Positions 17,049 through 25,670 of a DNA stretch of 64,000 nt are shown one piece after another. The notes beneath the pieces are model-generated. The model had not been told where the DNA came from and did no database searches. It saw nothing but the letters and a program-made list of their open reading frames with translations. The DNA lies in the NCBI RefSeq assembly GCF_050633425.1, contig NZ_JBOEGM010000028.1, forward strand, positions 1 through 64,000, given 5' to 3'. Made by a program: the position numbers and the translations under genes. This stretch comes from Pelagimonas sp050633425. GTDB lineage: Bacteria; Pseudomonadota; Alphaproteobacteria; Rhodobacterales; Rhodobacteraceae. Each line of letters begins with the position of its first letter. The stretch's first letter is position 1.

Positions 17049-17714
17049 TCAAGAGACTTGTTGCAGGCGTTGGAAGCTCATGGAGATGTGGGCACGTTGG
17101 ATTTGGGCCGCTGCCTCAAGATCACCAGATTGCAGGGCGAGGTGGACAGCTTCGAGTTCGTGCTGGAAAATCCGAAACTCCTGGTCCAGATCAAGCTGCG
17201 CTTCTATTGCAGCCTTGAGCCAGATACGCTTGGTCTGAAAATACAGCCGTTCCAGCGTTTGGCGCAAAGGTTCATTGGCGGTCAAATCCAGCAGCCTTTG
17301 AAACACATCCATATCGAACCGGGTGAAATCATGGGCGGTGCCCGATTGGATGATTGTCTCTCCTCGCGTGATAAACGCTTGAAAATCTTTCATAAACGCA
17401 GGGCTTGGCGGGACTGGATCAAGACGTCCGACAAGCTCGGTCAATTCTACCCTTAACCGGTACACCTGCGCCAGTTCGTGAATGTCGGCATCGGTGACAA
17501 GGGTGCCGATACCATGTTGGGATTGCACCAAACCTTCGTCTTCAAGCCGGGCCAACACCCGCCGGATCGGGGTGCGGCTTATGCCAAATTCATCGGCCAG
17601 AGCGGTCTCGGACAGATGCATGCCGGGGGCGTAAATCAGCAGGCAAATACGCTCACGGATTGCGTGATGCATGGCGTTGTGACGATCCACATGAGACGAA
17701 AGATCAGCCGTCAT
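17049..17714 (-). CDS. GntR/FadR-family transcriptional regulator
   Basis: 221-residue regulator with an N-terminal GntR winged helix (ERICLLIYAPGMHLSETALA, then DEFGISRTPIRRVLARLEDEG) and a helical FCD-type ligand domain. It is the third gene of a minus-strand run below the ectoine-hydrolase-like and ArgE-like genes, starting 4 bp after the deacylase stop. It most likely controls that operon and the divergent aminotransferase through the TGTGT/ACACA sites at 20.1 kb. The ligand is presumably a pathway intermediate. Confidence 0.85.
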   Translation of the reverse strand: MTADLSSHVDRHNAMHHAIRERICLLIYAPGMHLSETALADEFGISRTPIRRVLARLEDEGLVQSQHGIGTLVTDADIHELAQVYRLRVELTELVGRLDPVPPSPAFMKDFQAFITRGETIIQSGTAHDFTRFDMDVFQRLLDLTANEPLRQTLERLYFQTKRIWLKAAIEAQLDLDQEFRIFQHELEAVHLALQSGDLEAAAQIQRAHISMSFQRLQQVS

Positions 17715-17718
17715 ACAA

Positions 17719-18879
17719 TTAGGTGCCTAAACGGGCCCCAAGCCGGGAAAGCATGGTTAAACACTGGATTAATTGATCCTCTGCCAGATATTCATCGGCC
17801 TTGTGCGCCTGTTCAATAGAGCCGGGGCCACAGACCACAACATCCATTCCAAGCGCCTGGAAAATACCGGCTTCTGTGCTAAAGGCAACCAGGTCGGCGC
17901 TGTTTCCTCCGGTCAGTTCGCTGACGATCTGGCGGGCCTCGTTGGTTTCGGTTGGGATCAGGCCGGCGACTTCGCCGATGGTTTCCAGCTCAATCCGGGC
18001 GTCGGGAAAGACCGCACGCATTTTGGGCAACAGCTCCGTGTCGCACAGATCACGCAGGGCGGATTTGACAAAATCGGCGTCGGAGGTTTGCACGGGCCGC
18101 ATTTCCCAATCGACCTGCGCGCGCGAGGCGATGACGTTATGCGCAACACCGCCATTTAACGCGCCGACATTGACCGTGGTCCAAGGGGGATCAAAGGGGC
18201 AGGTCTCGGGGGCTTTGGCGGGCAATTGCGCCTTGAGATCAAGCAGCCGAGCAACATATTGCACCGCAATTTCCACCGCATTCACCCCAAGATCAGGGGC
18301 CGAGCCATGCCCTTCGAGACCGTGAAAATGGGTGCTGTATTCATAGCACCCCTTATGGCCTTCGATGATGCGCATCATGGTTGGTTCACCAATGATGGCA
18401 ACGCTTGGGGACAGGTCACGCGCGGCCAGTGTGTCGGCCAAATGACGCGCCCCAAAACAGCCGATTTCCTCGTCATAGGTAAAGGCGAAATGCAACGGGC
18501 GGGTTTGGATTTGCGCGGCGAATTGAGGGGCCATCGCCAGCGTAGCGGCAATGAACCCCTTCATGTCGCAAGTGCCGCGCCCATAGAGGTTTCCGTTTTT
18601 CTCAACCATATCAAACGGGTCTGAGGACCAGTCTTGATCGGCCACCGGCACAACATCGCTATGCCCCGACAGCACGATTCCGCCCCCCACATCAGGGCCA
18701 AGGGTGGCAAAAAGGTTGGCCTTGGTGCCGCAGGGGGCTTTGATGATCTCGACCCGGGCACCGGCGTTTTGCAGCAGATCGCCGATGTAATCAATCATCG
18801 CGAGGTTGCTGTCGCTGGACACGGTCGGGAACGCGATCAAATCGCGCAGGATCGCCTTGGTGCGGGTGAGGGCCTCCAT
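17719..18879 (-). CDS. M20-family N-acyl amino acid deacylase (ArgE-like)
   Basis: 386-residue zinc hydrolase of the ArgE/DapE/ACY1 family. Metal ligands are visible in LSGHSDVVPV (His), GRGTCDMKG (Asp) and YDEEIGCFGARH (Glu pair). ArgE removes acetyl from N2-acetylornithine. The gene abuts an ectoine-hydrolase-like gene, whose known relatives release N-acetyl-diaminobutyrate, so this protein may do the deacetylation step normally performed by DoeB/EutE of another family. A role as a second arginine-synthesis enzyme is less likely in this context. Confidence 0.82.
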   Translation of the reverse strand: MEALTRTKAILRDLIAFPTVSSDSNLAMIDYIGDLLQNAGARVEIIKAPCGTKANLFATLGPDVGGGIVLSGHSDVVPVADQDWSSDPFDMVEKNGNLYGRGTCDMKGFIAATLAMAPQFAAQIQTRPLHFAFTYDEEIGCFGARHLADTLAARDLSPSVAIIGEPTMMRIIEGHKGCYEYSTHFHGLEGHGSAPDLGVNAVEIAVQYVARLLDLKAQLPAKAPETCPFDPPWTTVNVGALNGGVAHNVIASRAQVDWEMRPVQTSDADFVKSALRDLCDTELLPKMRAVFPDARIELETIGEVAGLIPTETNEARQIVSELTGGNSADLVAFSTEAGIFQALGMDVVVCGPGSIEQAHKADEYLAEDQLIQCLTMLSRLGARLGT

Positions 18880-20064
18880 TTACGACTTCACAAACAGCTT
18901 GCGATCAATAGTGCAGAGCGGTTCGGCGGCACCATTTTCGGTGATCAAAATCGTCTCGGTGGTTTCAAGACCCCAGGTATCCATCCAAAGCGCAGGCATG
19001 AAATGGAAGACCATGCCCGGTTGCAGAACCGTCTGATCTTCGCTGCGAATAGAGGCGCTACGCTCGCCCCAATCGGGCGGGTAGCTGAGACCGATGGGAT
19101 ACCCGCACCGGCCTTCCCGCTTGATCCCGTGTTTTTCGAGCGTGCCGATAAAGGCATTGGCGATGTCACAGGTGCGATTGCCCGCCCGCGCCGCATTGAG
19201 CCCGGCCTCGATACCTTCGAGCTGGGCGGTTTCGGCATCGCGCATTTCCTGCGGCGGCGTACCAAGATAGATCGTGCGGCACAGCGGCGCGTGATAGCGG
19301 CGATAGCAGCCCGAGAGTTCGAAAAACGTCGCCTCACCCGCGCGCATGGGCGTGCCATCCCAGGTCAAATGCGCGGCCGTGGCATCAAGCCCGGATGGGG
19401 TCAGCGGCACAATCGCGGGGTAATCGCCCCAGATATCATCAACACCAGTGATCCCGGCATGATAAATATCAGCCACCAGATCATTTTTGCGCACACCGGG
19501 TTCGGCGCGTTCAAGCGCTACTTGCATGACCTTTTCAGAAATGCGGGCCGCTTTGCGGATGAATTCAATCTCAGGGTCGGACTTGATCAGACGCTGCCAA
19601 TTGACGAGAGCGGTGGCGTCTTTGAACTGGGCATTGGGGAGTTCGTGGGTCAAAACCGCATGGGCTTTGGCGGAGTAATAATAGTTCTCCATCTCAACGC
19701 CGATCCGGGCACCGTGATGCCCCAACTCACTGATATGCCCGGCCAAATCCTGCATCGGATGGCGTTCTGTCGATTGCACGTAATTGTCGGCATAGCCGTG
19801 GATATTGTCGGGACTGATCCAGCAGGTGCGCCCGGCACCAATGCTATCCATGTGACGACCCCACCAGATCGGCTCACCTTCGAGACCAAGCAAGACCCCC
19901 TGGTGCACATAAAAAGACCAGCCATCATAACCGGTTAGCCATGCTTGGTTTGACGGGTCAGTGACAAACAACAGGTCAAGGCCCGCGGCTTGCATGGCGG
20001 CACGGGTCAGCGCGATGCGGCGATCATATTCGGCACGGGAAAAGGCGGCATTGGGCTTGGACAA
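18880..20064 (-). CDS. M24/creatinase-family amidohydrolase, ectoine hydrolase (DoeA/EutD)-like
   Basis: 394-residue protein of the pita-bread fold. From memory of the DoeA family it shares long stretches such as TDPSNQAWLTGYDGWSFYVH, DNYVQSTERHP, the GDYPAIVPLTPSG region and YPIGLSYPPDWGER. DoeA opens the ectoine ring to N-acetyl-diaminobutyrate. The start is a TTG at 20064 with AAGGAAA upstream; the next in-frame ATG is 22 codons later and would remove conserved sequence. The usual eutABC genes are absent, so the substrate may be ectoine or a close analogue. Confidence 0.78.
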   Translation of the reverse strand: MSKPNAAFSRAEYDRRIALTRAAMQAAGLDLLFVTDPSNQAWLTGYDGWSFYVHQGVLLGLEGEPIWWGRHMDSIGAGRTCWISPDNIHGYADNYVQSTERHPMQDLAGHISELGHHGARIGVEMENYYYSAKAHAVLTHELPNAQFKDATALVNWQRLIKSDPEIEFIRKAARISEKVMQVALERAEPGVRKNDLVADIYHAGITGVDDIWGDYPAIVPLTPSGLDATAAHLTWDGTPMRAGEATFFELSGCYRRYHAPLCRTIYLGTPPQEMRDAETAQLEGIEAGLNAARAGNRTCDIANAFIGTLEKHGIKREGRCGYPIGLSYPPDWGERSASIRSEDQTVLQPGMVFHFMPALWMDTWGLETTETILITENGAAEPLCTIDRKLFVKS

Positions 20065-20096
20065 CGGGTTTTCCTTTCGCGGAAACGAAGCTGAGA

Positions 20097-20189
20097 TGTG
20101 TACAACACAGAAATTGAATTGCCTTGCTGGGTAAATTTGTGCCCATTATCGCGTGAAAATCAAGTGATTCACATTGTGTTGTGTACAAT
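20097..20189. promoter_or_regulatory. Divergent control region with paired GTGTACAA sites
   Basis: Two copies of GTGTACAA lie 83 bp apart (20098-20105 and 20181-20188). The first is embedded in the palindrome TGTGT-ACA-ACACA (20097-20109), the second in ATTGT-N7-ACAAT (20173-20189). They sit between the divergent hydrolase and aminotransferase genes and are the best candidates for the GntR regulator's operators. Confidence 0.5.
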
Positions 20190-20223
20190 AAGGGAATCAC
20201 AGGTGCTAAAACAGGATGCCAAG

Positions 20224-21600
20224 ATGCTAAAAAACGACCAATTGGACAGCTGGGACCGCGACAATTTCTTTCACCCATCGACGCATCTTGCCCAACATGC
20301 GCGCGGAGAAAGCCCTTCGCGGATCATCAAAACCGCCAGCGGAGTGCATATTGAAGACCGCGACGGCAACCGGTTTCTGGATGCCTTTGCCGGGCTGTAT
20401 TGCGTCAATGTCGGCTATGGCCGGCCCGAAATCGCCGAAGCCATCGCGGCCCAAGCACAGGAATTGGCCTATTATCATTCCTATGTCGGCCATGGCACCG
20501 AAGCGTCGATCACCCTATCCAAGATGATTTTGGACCGCGCGCCGAGGAACATGTCCAAGGTGTATTTTGGCCTTGGCGGATCAGATGCGAACGAGACCAA
20601 CGTCAAATTGATCTGGTATTATAACAACATCCTTGGCCGTCCTGAGAAGAAGAAAATCATTTCGCGCTGGCGTGGCTATCATGGGTCTGGGCTGGTGACT
20701 GGATCGCTGACCGGGCTTGAGCTGTTTCACAAAAAGTTCGATCTGCCGGTGGATCAGGTGATCCACACTGATGCGCCCTATTATTTCCGCCGCACCGATC
20801 AGGGCCAAAGCGAAGCCGCCTTTGTCGCGCAATGCGTTGCCAGTCTGGAAGAGCTGATTGCCCGCGAAGGGGCCGACAAAATTGCCGCCTTCATCGGCGA
20901 ACCTGTGCTGGGCACAGGGGGTATTGTGCCACCGCCCGCCGGGTATTGGCCCGCCATCCAAGCGGTGCTGAAGAAACACGACATTTTGCTGATCGCCGAT
21001 GAGGTGGTGACCGGGTTCGGCCGTTTGGGGACAATGTTTGGATCAGATCATTATGGGATCGAAGCGGATATTATCACCATCGCCAAGGGCTTGACCTCGG
21101 CCTATGCGCCTTTGTCCGGGTCAATTGTGTCGGATAAGGTTTGGAAAGTGCTTGAGCAAGGCACCGATGAAAACGGCCCGATTGGCCATGGCTGGACCTA
21201 TAGCGCGCATCCGATCGGCGCGGCGGCTGGGGTTGCCAATTTGACATTGATCGACAAGCTGAACCTTGTTGAAAATGCCGGATCGGTTGGGGCCTATCTG
21301 AACAGTGCGATGAAAGACGCGCTGGGGGATCACCCGAATGTGGGCGACATTCGCGGCGAAGGGATGCTCTGTGCGGTTGAGTTTATGAAAGACCGCGATG
21401 GGAATGCATTTTTTGATGCGGCGGATAAGATCGGGCCGCAGATTGCTGCGAAAATGTTGGAACAAGACAGCGTGATTGCACGGGCCATGCCACAGGGTGA
21501 CATCCTGGGCTTTGCCCCGCCGTTCTGCCTCAGCCGTGACGAGGCCGATCAAGTTGTTGCGGCCACGGAGCGGGCGGTGACAGCAGTTTTGGGCCGCTGA
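20224..21600 (+). CDS. Class III pyridoxal-phosphate aminotransferase
   Basis: 458 residues from the ATG at 20224; the longer frame beginning at 20098 would start inside the operator. Fold-type I omega-aminotransferase with the glycine-rich phosphate loop (LGGSDANETNVKL), LLIADEVVTGFGR for the cofactor Asp, and the Schiff-base Lys in TIAKGLTSAYAPLSG. Relatives act on putrescine, beta-alanine, GABA or diaminobutyrate. Divergent from the hydrolase/deacylase operon; in the ectoine route this step would convert diaminobutyrate to aspartate semialdehyde (inference). Confidence 0.85.
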   Translation: MLKNDQLDSWDRDNFFHPSTHLAQHARGESPSRIIKTASGVHIEDRDGNRFLDAFAGLYCVNVGYGRPEIAEAIAAQAQELAYYHSYVGHGTEASITLSKMILDRAPRNMSKVYFGLGGSDANETNVKLIWYYNNILGRPEKKKIISRWRGYHGSGLVTGSLTGLELFHKKFDLPVDQVIHTDAPYYFRRTDQGQSEAAFVAQCVASLEELIAREGADKIAAFIGEPVLGTGGIVPPPAGYWPAIQAVLKKHDILLIADEVVTGFGRLGTMFGSDHYGIEADIITIAKGLTSAYAPLSGSIVSDKVWKVLEQGTDENGPIGHGWTYSAHPIGAAAGVANLTLIDKLNLVENAGSVGAYLNSAMKDALGDHPNVGDIRGEGMLCAVEFMKDRDGNAFFDAADKIGPQIAAKMLEQDSVIARAMPQGDILGFAPPFCLSRDEADQVVAATERAVTAVLGR

Positions 21601-21650
21601 CAGCAGGCGGGCTGAGATCAAATCTCACCGGCCGAGCGCCGTATCGCCAA

Positions 21651-21685
21651 GACCGAAACCCCACTTGTGACAAGGGGTTTCGGTC
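21651..21685. terminator. Strong stem-loop after the aminotransferase
   Basis: GACCGAAACCCC (21651-21662) pairs perfectly with GGGGTTTCGGTC (21674-21685) around an 11-nt loop. No U-run follows, so it may be a terminator of a different kind or an mRNA 3' protector. The rest of the 464-bp gap (21601-22064) has no ORF that looks coding; 21860-22060 is AT-rich and should hold the promoter of the next gene. Confidence 0.5.
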
Positions 21686-22064
21686 ATCGAGAGTGTTTGG
21701 ATGAGAAACTTCGCGCGCTAACTCTGGGGCGCGGCGCGGGCTGGGCCTTTGCGACATGTGGGGCGTTCCCCCTCAGATCTGCCCCATAGTTTGGCGGGGC
21801 CGACACGTCCCAACGGACGTTTTATGCCGCGCGGCTTCAAGCCATTATCACTCTGAAAGAAAACACCTTTTTAAAATCAATACTTTTAATGACGGTGCTG
21901 TTTCTGGCCCGTTGGGCAGCGCTTGCTATTGGGGGGCGGCGGACTGATGAATCGCCCCGATTGGCTGTCAATAATATCAAAAACCAAATGGCCCCTGTTG
22001 ATCTGCAATCAAAAATATGCTCGCTATTAACATATCCTTAATACTTATCTTTACGGGAAACGAT

Positions 22065-22916
22065 ATGCATAAAACTATTTTGCCGGTTGGCCTTGCGATC
22101 ACGATGCTTGGCTCTGTTGCCTTTGCTGCAACCGATGGTCAGGCCGTTTCGGATGATGTCATCGCCGCGCAACGTGCCACATTGGCCGCCGCGACTGAAG
22201 GCAAGGGCTATGGTCCGCAATCGCCCCGCGACATTGATGCGCGTGATGGCGCGAACCAGCGTGATTTTGGATCGGCGCCCGCTGTAAGCGACATGATGTT
22301 GTGCGACATTCACTTTCATGAGAACGCCGAACACAAGGGCGGTGACTTTACCACCTTTGCCGGCAATGGTGACGGTCAGGGCTATGGCACTGGCTTTAAG
22401 TATAATGGCACGTTGTCGGACAAAGAGAGCGCGCCAATTGATATGGCCGTTGGCACGAGCGAGCACGGCGACCTTGTGCCCGGCGATACCATCGAGATTC
22501 ATTTTGTGCATTCGACCGCGCAGGCGACCTTGGGCAATGGTCTTGGCACCTGTCTGAGCGATGCCATCGGCAATCCGCAATTGCGCGTTGAGACGGTTGT
22601 GGCGGTGCTTGTCTCTGAAGGCGGGGCCGATTTCACCGAGATGGCCAATATTGAAAAGATTGACGGCTTGAATCAGGTTCCCAACCTGCCGACAGATTTG
22701 GGGCAACCGATTGTGTACAGAGGCTCGACCACCGGCCCCGGTTACAATGAAAAAGGATCGCCCTTTCAGGTGACCTGGAGCGTGCGCCCCGGTGTGGCCA
22801 AGTTGGATATCGCGTCTGTGGGCGCGTGGCTAAAGGACAACCCGTTTGGTGAAAACCACGCACATGGCGTGCGTAACCTGGTGACCAATCCCAACTTGTT
22901 GTCGCCGATCAACTGA
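22065..22916 (+). CDS. Secreted delta-class-like carbonic anhydrase
   Basis: 283 residues from ATG 22065, with a signal peptide of about 21 residues (cut after VAFA). The zinc site can be read by analogy with alpha/delta carbonic anhydrases: DIHFHENAEHKG gives His83 and His85, and DTIEIHFVH gives Glu144 and His146, matching the H-x-H ... E-x-H pattern of the alpha enzymes. GYGPQSPRDID resembles the QSP motif of that fold. It would interconvert CO2 and bicarbonate in the periplasm. Delta enzymes are best known from marine phytoplankton. It stands alone, with AT-rich DNA upstream. Confidence 0.75.
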   Translation: MHKTILPVGLAITMLGSVAFAATDGQAVSDDVIAAQRATLAAATEGKGYGPQSPRDIDARDGANQRDFGSAPAVSDMMLCDIHFHENAEHKGGDFTTFAGNGDGQGYGTGFKYNGTLSDKESAPIDMAVGTSEHGDLVPGDTIEIHFVHSTAQATLGNGLGTCLSDAIGNPQLRVETVVAVLVSEGGADFTEMANIEKIDGLNQVPNLPTDLGQPIVYRGSTTGPGYNEKGSPFQVTWSVRPGVAKLDIASVGAWLKDNPFGENHAHGVRNLVTNPNLLSPIN

Positions 22917-22930
22917 TCTCAACGGACGCG

Positions 22931-22957
22931 CAGAGCGGGCCTTGGCGGCCTGCTCTG
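22931..22957 (+). terminator. Probable terminator of the carbonic anhydrase gene
   Basis: CAGAGCGGGCC (22931-22941) pairs with GGCCTGCTCTG (22947-22957) with one mismatch around a 5-nt loop, 14 bp after the stop codon, followed by TTCGGGCTTT. Confidence 0.6.
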
Positions 22958-23031
22958 TTCGGGCTTTGCATAACCTGAAATCGCCCGCCGGGTGAAAATT
23001 TCCGTTTTTCCACCTATGTTTGGCCTGTTTC

Positions 23032-23064
23032 TGGCCCGTACGTGGCCCGTACGTGACTTGTACG
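23032..23064. repeat. 11-bp tandem repeat, two exact copies plus one degenerate
   Basis: TGGCCCGTACG occurs at 23032-23042 and again at 23043-23053, followed by TGACTTGTACG (8 of 11 matching). Spacing is one helical turn. Each exact copy holds a CGTACG palindrome across its junction. It lies between the carbonic anhydrase gene and the 3' end of egtD; no function is known to me. Confidence 0.6.
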
Positions 23065-23107
23065 GGGCGTGACGACAGGAGCGCGCCGAGTTGGCCCCTG
23101 TTCTGAG

Positions 23108-24067
23108 TCAATCCGGGGCCCCTGGGGTCAGGATGCACACCGAGAAATCATTGGCCGGGTCGGTGATGTCATCCGACAGTTTCCAGCCGCTCAGCTCTGC
23201 CATGCGGGTCAGATGGGTGCGGCTGTATTTGTGGCTGTTTTCGGTGTGAATGCTTTCCCCTTCTTCAAAGTGAAAGACCTGCACGCCGATGGGCTGGGCG
23301 ATGGTGACGGTCTGGGCCTTGGTGCTGACCAGATGCATTTCGATACACGCGCGGCTATCATCCCAGCGTGCTTGGTGGCGAAAGGCCCCAAGATCAAAAT
23401 CCGCCCCGGTTTCTTGGTTGATCCGTTGCAGCAGGTTGAGGTTAAAGGCCGCAGTGACACCCTGGGCGTCGTCATAGGCGTCGATCAAGCGGGAGGCTTC
23501 TTTGATCAGATCCGCCCCGAGGATCAGTGCCGTCACATCCGGCAAAGAGCGAATACGCCTGAGCAAGGCAACGGCCTCGTCCGGGGTGAGATTGCCGATG
23601 GTCGACCCGGGAAAAAACACCGTTTTGGGCAGGCCGCGCAGGTCGGAGGGATCGGGCAGGGGGGCCATAAAGTCGCCGACAACCGGGGTGATGGTCAGAC
23701 CGGGATAGGCACCTTGAAGCTGCGCGGCTGTTTCCAACAGAAAGTCAGCGGAAATATCGAGCGGCGCATAGGCCCCGAGCCGAGGCAGAGCATCCAGCAA
23801 GAGCCGGGTTTTGACACTGGCCCCGCTGCCAAGCTCCAACAACACACCGCCATCGGGAACATGGCGCGCGATGCGCGTAGCATGCCGCTCAAGGATCGCG
23901 ATTTCGGTGCGGGTTGGGTAATATTCCGGCAACTGCGTGATCTGCTCAAACAGCTCACTGCCGCGTTGATCGTAGAACCACTTGGCCTCGAGCGTCTTTT
24001 GTGGACGCGACAGGGTTTCAATGGCGGACTGCGCCAAGGCGTAATTGGTGATGACAGGTTTATCCAT
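23108..24067 (-). CDS. egtD: L-histidine N-alpha-methyltransferase EgtD
   Basis: 319-residue SAM-dependent methyltransferase that trimethylates histidine to hercynine, the first step of ergothioneine synthesis. Family features include KWFYDQRGSELFEQITQLPE, YYPTRTEIAIL, the SAM loop LLELGSGASVKTRLLLDAL, YAPLDISADFL, and FFPGSTIGN. It lies 46 bp downstream of egtB in the same operon. Length matches the family (about 320). Confidence 0.93.
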   Translation of the reverse strand: MDKPVITNYALAQSAIETLSRPQKTLEAKWFYDQRGSELFEQITQLPEYYPTRTEIAILERHATRIARHVPDGGVLLELGSGASVKTRLLLDALPRLGAYAPLDISADFLLETAAQLQGAYPGLTITPVVGDFMAPLPDPSDLRGLPKTVFFPGSTIGNLTPDEAVALLRRIRSLPDVTALILGADLIKEASRLIDAYDDAQGVTAAFNLNLLQRINQETGADFDLGAFRHQARWDDSRACIEMHLVSTKAQTVTIAQPIGVQVFHFEEGESIHTENSHKYSRTHLTRMAELSGWKLSDDITDPANDFSVCILTPGAPD

Positions 24068-24113
24068 GTCTAAAATCCTCTGAGTGACACGTTATGTCTC
24101 AGGCGTTTTGGGT

Positions 24114-25373
24114 TCATACGTCTTTGGCAAGGCGCAGGCCGAGCATTTGCCAGCGTTGATGCGGGTAGAAAAACGTGCGGTAGCTCGGGCGCATCTGTTC
24201 GATGGGCGTGGCACAAGAGCCGCCGCGCAAGACAAACTGGTTGACCATGAATTTGCCGTTATATTCGCCGATCGCTCCGGCTGCCGGCTGAAAACCGGGA
24301 TAGGCAGAAAAGGCCGATTGCGTCCAATTCCAGACATCCCCCCACAACCCGGCACCGGGCAAAGGAAGCAGATGGCCGTCATCCAGAAAGTTGCCAGCAA
24401 TGGGCGCATCGCGCCCCGCCAGCTCGATTTCCGCCTCAGTCGGAAGCCGCGCACCGGCCCAACGGGCAAAGGCGTCGGCCTCATAATAGCTCACGTGAAC
24501 CACGGGGGCATCCAGATCGACAGCCTGAGCACCACGCAGGGTAAAGCTCCACCATTCGTCATCTTGTTGCCACCAATACAGCGGGTGGTCCCAGTTTTCG
24601 GCTTGGGCGCGGGCATGCCCTTCCATCAACCACAGCGGCGCGCGGCCATAGCCACCGTCTTGCATGAAGGCGATCCATTCGCGGTTGGTGACCGGACGAT
24701 TGGCGAGCTGATACGGCGCAACATAGGTTTTGTGGCGCGGCCCTTCGCAATCATAGTGAAACCCGATGCCGTCATGGCCAATCTCAACCAGCCCGCCATC
24801 ATGACGGGTAAAGGCGAGATCGACCGGAGTGCGGCGAGGGGGCACAACCGGATCTAGATAGGCCGGGAGCAGCGGATTATAACTTAGCCCGTGCAGCAGA
24901 TCAGTGACCAGAAGCTCTTGGTGCTGCATTTCATGATGACAGCCCAGTTCGATCAGCGCGGCAATGTCAGGCGTGTCGTTCCGACCCTCGGCCAACAGCG
25001 CCCGCAGCGCCTCTTCGACATGAAGACGATAGGAACGCACGGCCTCTAGATCAGGGCGCGAGATCAACCCACGCTTGTCACGCGCGTGACGAGGCCCGGC
25101 CTGAACGTAGTAGGAATTGAACAAAACCGCAAAGCGATCATCGGGCGATTGATACCCCGGCACATATTTGCGCAGGATGAATTCTTCGAAGAACCAAGTG
25201 GTATGGGCCAAATGCCATTTCGCCGGACTCGCGTCTTGCATGGATTGCAACATCATGTCTTCGGCCGTCAGCGGGGCCACCAGTTTTGTGGTGCGGCTAC
25301 GGGTGCGATCAAACAGCAGCGCGATGTCGGCGAATGAGTCTTGGGGGGATGAAACGGTGTTTTGCACATTCAT
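24114..25373 (-). CDS. egtB: Hercynylcysteine/hercynine sulfoxide synthase EgtB
   Basis: 419-residue non-haem iron enzyme. The N-terminal DinB-like domain supplies iron ligands: His54/57 in KWHLAHTTWFFEEF and the H-x3-H-x-E motif at 147-153 (HHEMQHQE). The C-terminal half is an FGE-sulfatase domain ending RTFFYPHQRWQMLGLRLAKD. It joins hercynine to a thiol substrate with oxygen to form the sulfoxide intermediate. No egtA, egtC or egtE is nearby, so the thiol donor and final lyase must come from elsewhere. Confidence 0.92.
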   Translation of the reverse strand: MNVQNTVSSPQDSFADIALLFDRTRSRTTKLVAPLTAEDMMLQSMQDASPAKWHLAHTTWFFEEFILRKYVPGYQSPDDRFAVLFNSYYVQAGPRHARDKRGLISRPDLEAVRSYRLHVEEALRALLAEGRNDTPDIAALIELGCHHEMQHQELLVTDLLHGLSYNPLLPAYLDPVVPPRRTPVDLAFTRHDGGLVEIGHDGIGFHYDCEGPRHKTYVAPYQLANRPVTNREWIAFMQDGGYGRAPLWLMEGHARAQAENWDHPLYWWQQDDEWWSFTLRGAQAVDLDAPVVHVSYYEADAFARWAGARLPTEAEIELAGRDAPIAGNFLDDGHLLPLPGAGLWGDVWNWTQSAFSAYPGFQPAAGAIGEYNGKFMVNQFVLRGGSCATPIEQMRPSYRTFFYPHQRWQMLGLRLAKDV

Positions 25374-25632
25374 AGGGGCGCATCCTTTACAGTCACTTGG
25401 TCGGCGTAAACAGCGATATAGCCCGCCACCTGCACTTCAAAGGGATATGGGGGAGGATAGTGCCATGCAGTGTCAGGAACTGTGATCACATCCACGTCAT
25501 CACCCAGAGTAAGAGCGCAAATCCCCCGGCAATCACCCGGCGAAACAGGCAGACGACGGGCAGGGGCAGGCAGGGGCCGGGTTTTCTATGTCATACGACG
25601 GTGCGGCACCTTTTGAGTGTGAACAGGGCCGG

Positions 25633-25654
25633 TGGCCAGAGTTGTCTCTGGCCA
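25633..25654. terminator. Stem-loop beyond the SRPBCC gene
   Basis: TGGCCAGAG (25633-25641) and CTCTGGCCA (25646-25654) pair perfectly around TTGT, just downstream of the minus-strand gene ending at 25671. No U-run follows. The rest of 25374-25670 shows nothing I can identify beyond the egtB promoter side. Confidence 0.5.
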
Positions 25655-25670
25655 TGACTCACGCAGCAGG

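Noticed and set aside
18634..19938. Long plus-strand frame opposite the hydrolase/deacylase genes
   Set aside because: It is the mirror of two clearly recognised minus-strand enzymes and its translation matches no fold I know.
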